Source: Methanoregulaceae archaeon | Lineage (GTDB): Archaea; Halobacteriota; Methanomicrobia; Methanomicrobiales; Methanospirillaceae | Length of the DNA: 7,378 nt | Assembly (NCBI GenBank): GCA_019695435.1 | Contig: JACTVF010000114.1 | Coordinates: forward strand, 1 to 7,378 | Reading direction: 5' to 3' | In this document: positions 6,451-7,378 of the stretch, one piece after another | Position numbering within the stretch: the stretch's first letter is position 1 | Layout: every line of letters starts with the position of its first letter | Translations under genes and position numbers: made by a program | Notes under the pieces: generated by a model | Databases searched by the model: none | What the model saw: only the letters and a program-made list of their open reading frames with translations | What the model was told of the DNA's origin: nothing

Positions 6451-6744
6451 ATGACAATGCCACCAGTCGTCTTTGATGCGGGTATATTTCTCTATGAAAT
6501 TATCAAAATAGCGGTTGCATGTATTGCTGTTGTTCTGGCAATAAAGTGGAAGAAGACTGAATTCCTCGCGGGCCTGCTGTTTCTTTTATTGTACACGATT
6601 CTCGATGCAATGAATATCTTCTTCTCCACCATCCTCCAGAAGTCATATATTGACGCTTCACAATTCGGGTTCATCCTGCTTGCGCTTATCTCATTTATCC
6701 TCGGAATGTGGAAATCCGTGAAAACAAAACCGGTATCCGGCTAA
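6451..6744 (+). CDS. Small three-helix membrane protein, function unknown
   Basis: Encodes 97 residues from ATG 6451, or 95 from the in-frame ATG at 6457. The sequence AAAGGT (6444-6449) is too close to the first ATG but well spaced (7 bases) for the second, so 6457 is the better start if translation uses a Shine-Dalgarno; a near-leaderless message could use 6451. Three hydrophobic segments are visible (about 11-32, 37-59 and 70-88), with basic loops (KWKK at 32-35) and a basic tail (KSVKTK), which places the first loop and the C-terminus on the cytosolic side by the positive-inside rule. No cysteine pairs or catalytic motifs are seen. It sits between the H+-ATPase and a CLC gene, with its own strong TATA box and a T-run terminator. 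It might be a small accessory or stress-response membrane protein, but I do not recognise the family. Confidence 0.75.
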   Translation: MTMPPVVFDAGIFLYEIIKIAVACIAVVLAIKWKKTEFLAGLLFLLLYTILDAMNIFFSTILQKSYIDASQFGFILLALISFILGMWKSVKTKPVSG

Positions 6745-6763
6745 GCTTGCTCCCTTTTGGGCG

Positions 6764-6834
6764 ACACCCGGATCAAAAGAGCCACCATATACGGGTGTAC
6801 TAGTGTCACCCGGCTCTAGGCCGGACTTCTTTTT
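6764..6834 (+). terminator. Terminator with competing hairpins
   Basis: Hairpin C pairs CCGGC (6810-6814) with GCCGG (6820-6824) and is followed by a T5 run at 6830-6834, a good terminator for the small membrane gene ending at 6744. Two more pairings are mutually exclusive: A, ACACCCG (6764-6770) with CGGGTGT (6792-6798), and B, CGGGTG (6792-6797) with CACCCG (6807-6812). B uses bases of the C stem, so A would permit termination and B would prevent it. Termination is the likelier simple role; attenuation before the CLC gene is speculative. Confidence 0.5.
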
Positions 6835-6929
6835 AGAGAACGGGTTTCGGAAGAGTATCCCCGCTCGAATAATATCCCTATAATCAATGCCCTGATAAAA
6901 GAACCCTATCCCATGAAAATTCCCAGGCC

Positions 6930-6938
6930 CTTAATAAG
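6930..6938 (+). promoter_or_regulatory. Possible TATA box of the CLC gene
   Basis: CTTAATAAG lies about 46-54 bases before the CLC start at 6984, predicting transcription start near 6958-6962 and a leader of about 24 bases. Other AT-rich boxes (6868-6883) are further away. Confidence 0.35.
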
Positions 6939-6983
6939 AACACTGAAATAGGATCGGGAGAAAAAGTAAAAATCGCGGAATAC

Positions 6984-7378
6984 ATGAGATTTTCCCTCCC
7001 TTTTGGTATCACACCGACAAAACGAGTCCTCATTATCGCGATAGTGGTTGGTGTTATTGCCGGTACCGGCTCCCTTCTTTTCTATGAGGGACTCAAATGG
7101 GGAATCGCCTTTTTCATGGGGTATCTCCTGCAGTATGCCTATCCCCAGGAAGGCCAGAGCGTCGCCACCATCAGCCAGTGGTCGGAGCCCCATTCGCTCA
7201 TCCTCCTGATCCCCATCATGGTATTCGGAAGTCTCCTGACCGGGATCCTCGTCACCCGACTGGCACCCGAGGCAGAAGGTCATGGCACGGATGAGGCGAT
7301 CAAGGCATTCCATGGCGATGGCAGGATACGGAAAAGAGTCCCGGTCTTAAAAGCCGTCACGGCAATCCTTACCATCTC
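6984..7378 (+). CDS. CLC-family chloride channel/transporter, N-terminal part
   Basis: The reading frame is open to the window edge, giving the first 131 residues; CLC proteins usually exceed 400. It begins with a short basic N-terminus and a hydrophobic helix rich in small residues (about 14-34). A second apolar segment lies near 39-50, and a third at about 70-92 ends in the CLC-like sequence TRLAPEAEGHGTDEAI (91-106). GHGT occupies the place of the GSGIP-type anion-site loop of E. coli ClC. RIRKRVPVLKA (114-124) matches the following region of the family. The gating-glutamate motif (GREGP) lies beyond the edge, so channel versus Cl-/H+ exchanger cannot be judged. ATG 6984 is the first start in frame after the putative promoter. 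GGGAG (6956-6960) is too far away to be its ribosome binding site, so initiation may be leaderless or on a weak GGAA. Its nearness to an H+-ATPase suggests a role in charge or pH balance. Confidence 0.85.
   Translation, partial: MRFSLPFGITPTKRVLIIAIVVGVIAGTGSLLFYEGLKWGIAFFMGYLLQYAYPQEGQSVATISQWSEPHSLILLIPIMVFGSLLTGILVTRLAPEAEGHGTDEAIKAFHGDGRIRKRVPVLKAVTAILTI

Noticed and set aside
6906..7313. Minus-strand 135-codon frame opposite the CLC start
   Set aside because: The plus strand encodes CLC motifs here (PEAEGHGT, RIRKRVP), and the minus frame shows no membrane or domain pattern.

Overview
This window reads as archaeal chromosome, most likely from a methanogen of the order Methanomicrobiales (Methanoregula-like). 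That assignment is inferred from moderately GC-rich genes with archaeal-looking Shine-Dalgarno sites (GGAGGTG, GGTGG), AT-rich spacers with TATA-type boxes and T-run terminators instead of bacterial -35/-10 promoters, and the gene set. No rRNA, tRNA, intein, CRISPR array or insertion sequence was seen.

Layout. Positions 1-269 hold no gene I can support. A small zinc-ribbon protein (270-635, +) follows, then an AT-rich convergent spacer (636-890) with a GC palindrome and several T-runs. On the minus strand lies a two-gene unit: an unrecognised 72-residue ORF (3526-3308) whose stop overlaps the start of phosphoenolpyruvate synthase ppsA (3311-891) in an ATGA. A divergent spacer (3527-3815) carries promoters, an inverted 10-bp repeat and a foldable GC-rich element. 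Three genes then run on the plus strand: a plasma-membrane-type P-type H+-ATPase (best start 3816, end 6239), a small three-helix membrane protein (6451-6744), and the first 131 codons of a CLC chloride channel/transporter (6984 to the window edge).

How the genes fit together. PpsA makes PEP from pyruvate with ATP, the entry to gluconeogenesis in an organism that builds carbon through acetyl-CoA and pyruvate. The plus-strand trio looks like an ion-homeostasis group: an ATP-driven H+ exporter, a CLC protein for Cl- or Cl-/H+ exchange, and an unknown small membrane protein between them. Each seems to have its own promoter, so co-regulation is only a hypothesis. The least explained parts are the small ORF coupled to ppsA, the hairpin abutting the promoter of the small membrane gene, and three mutually exclusive hairpins ending in a T-run before the CLC gene. 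I see no clear new multi-gene system; these regulatory elements and small ORFs are the best leads.
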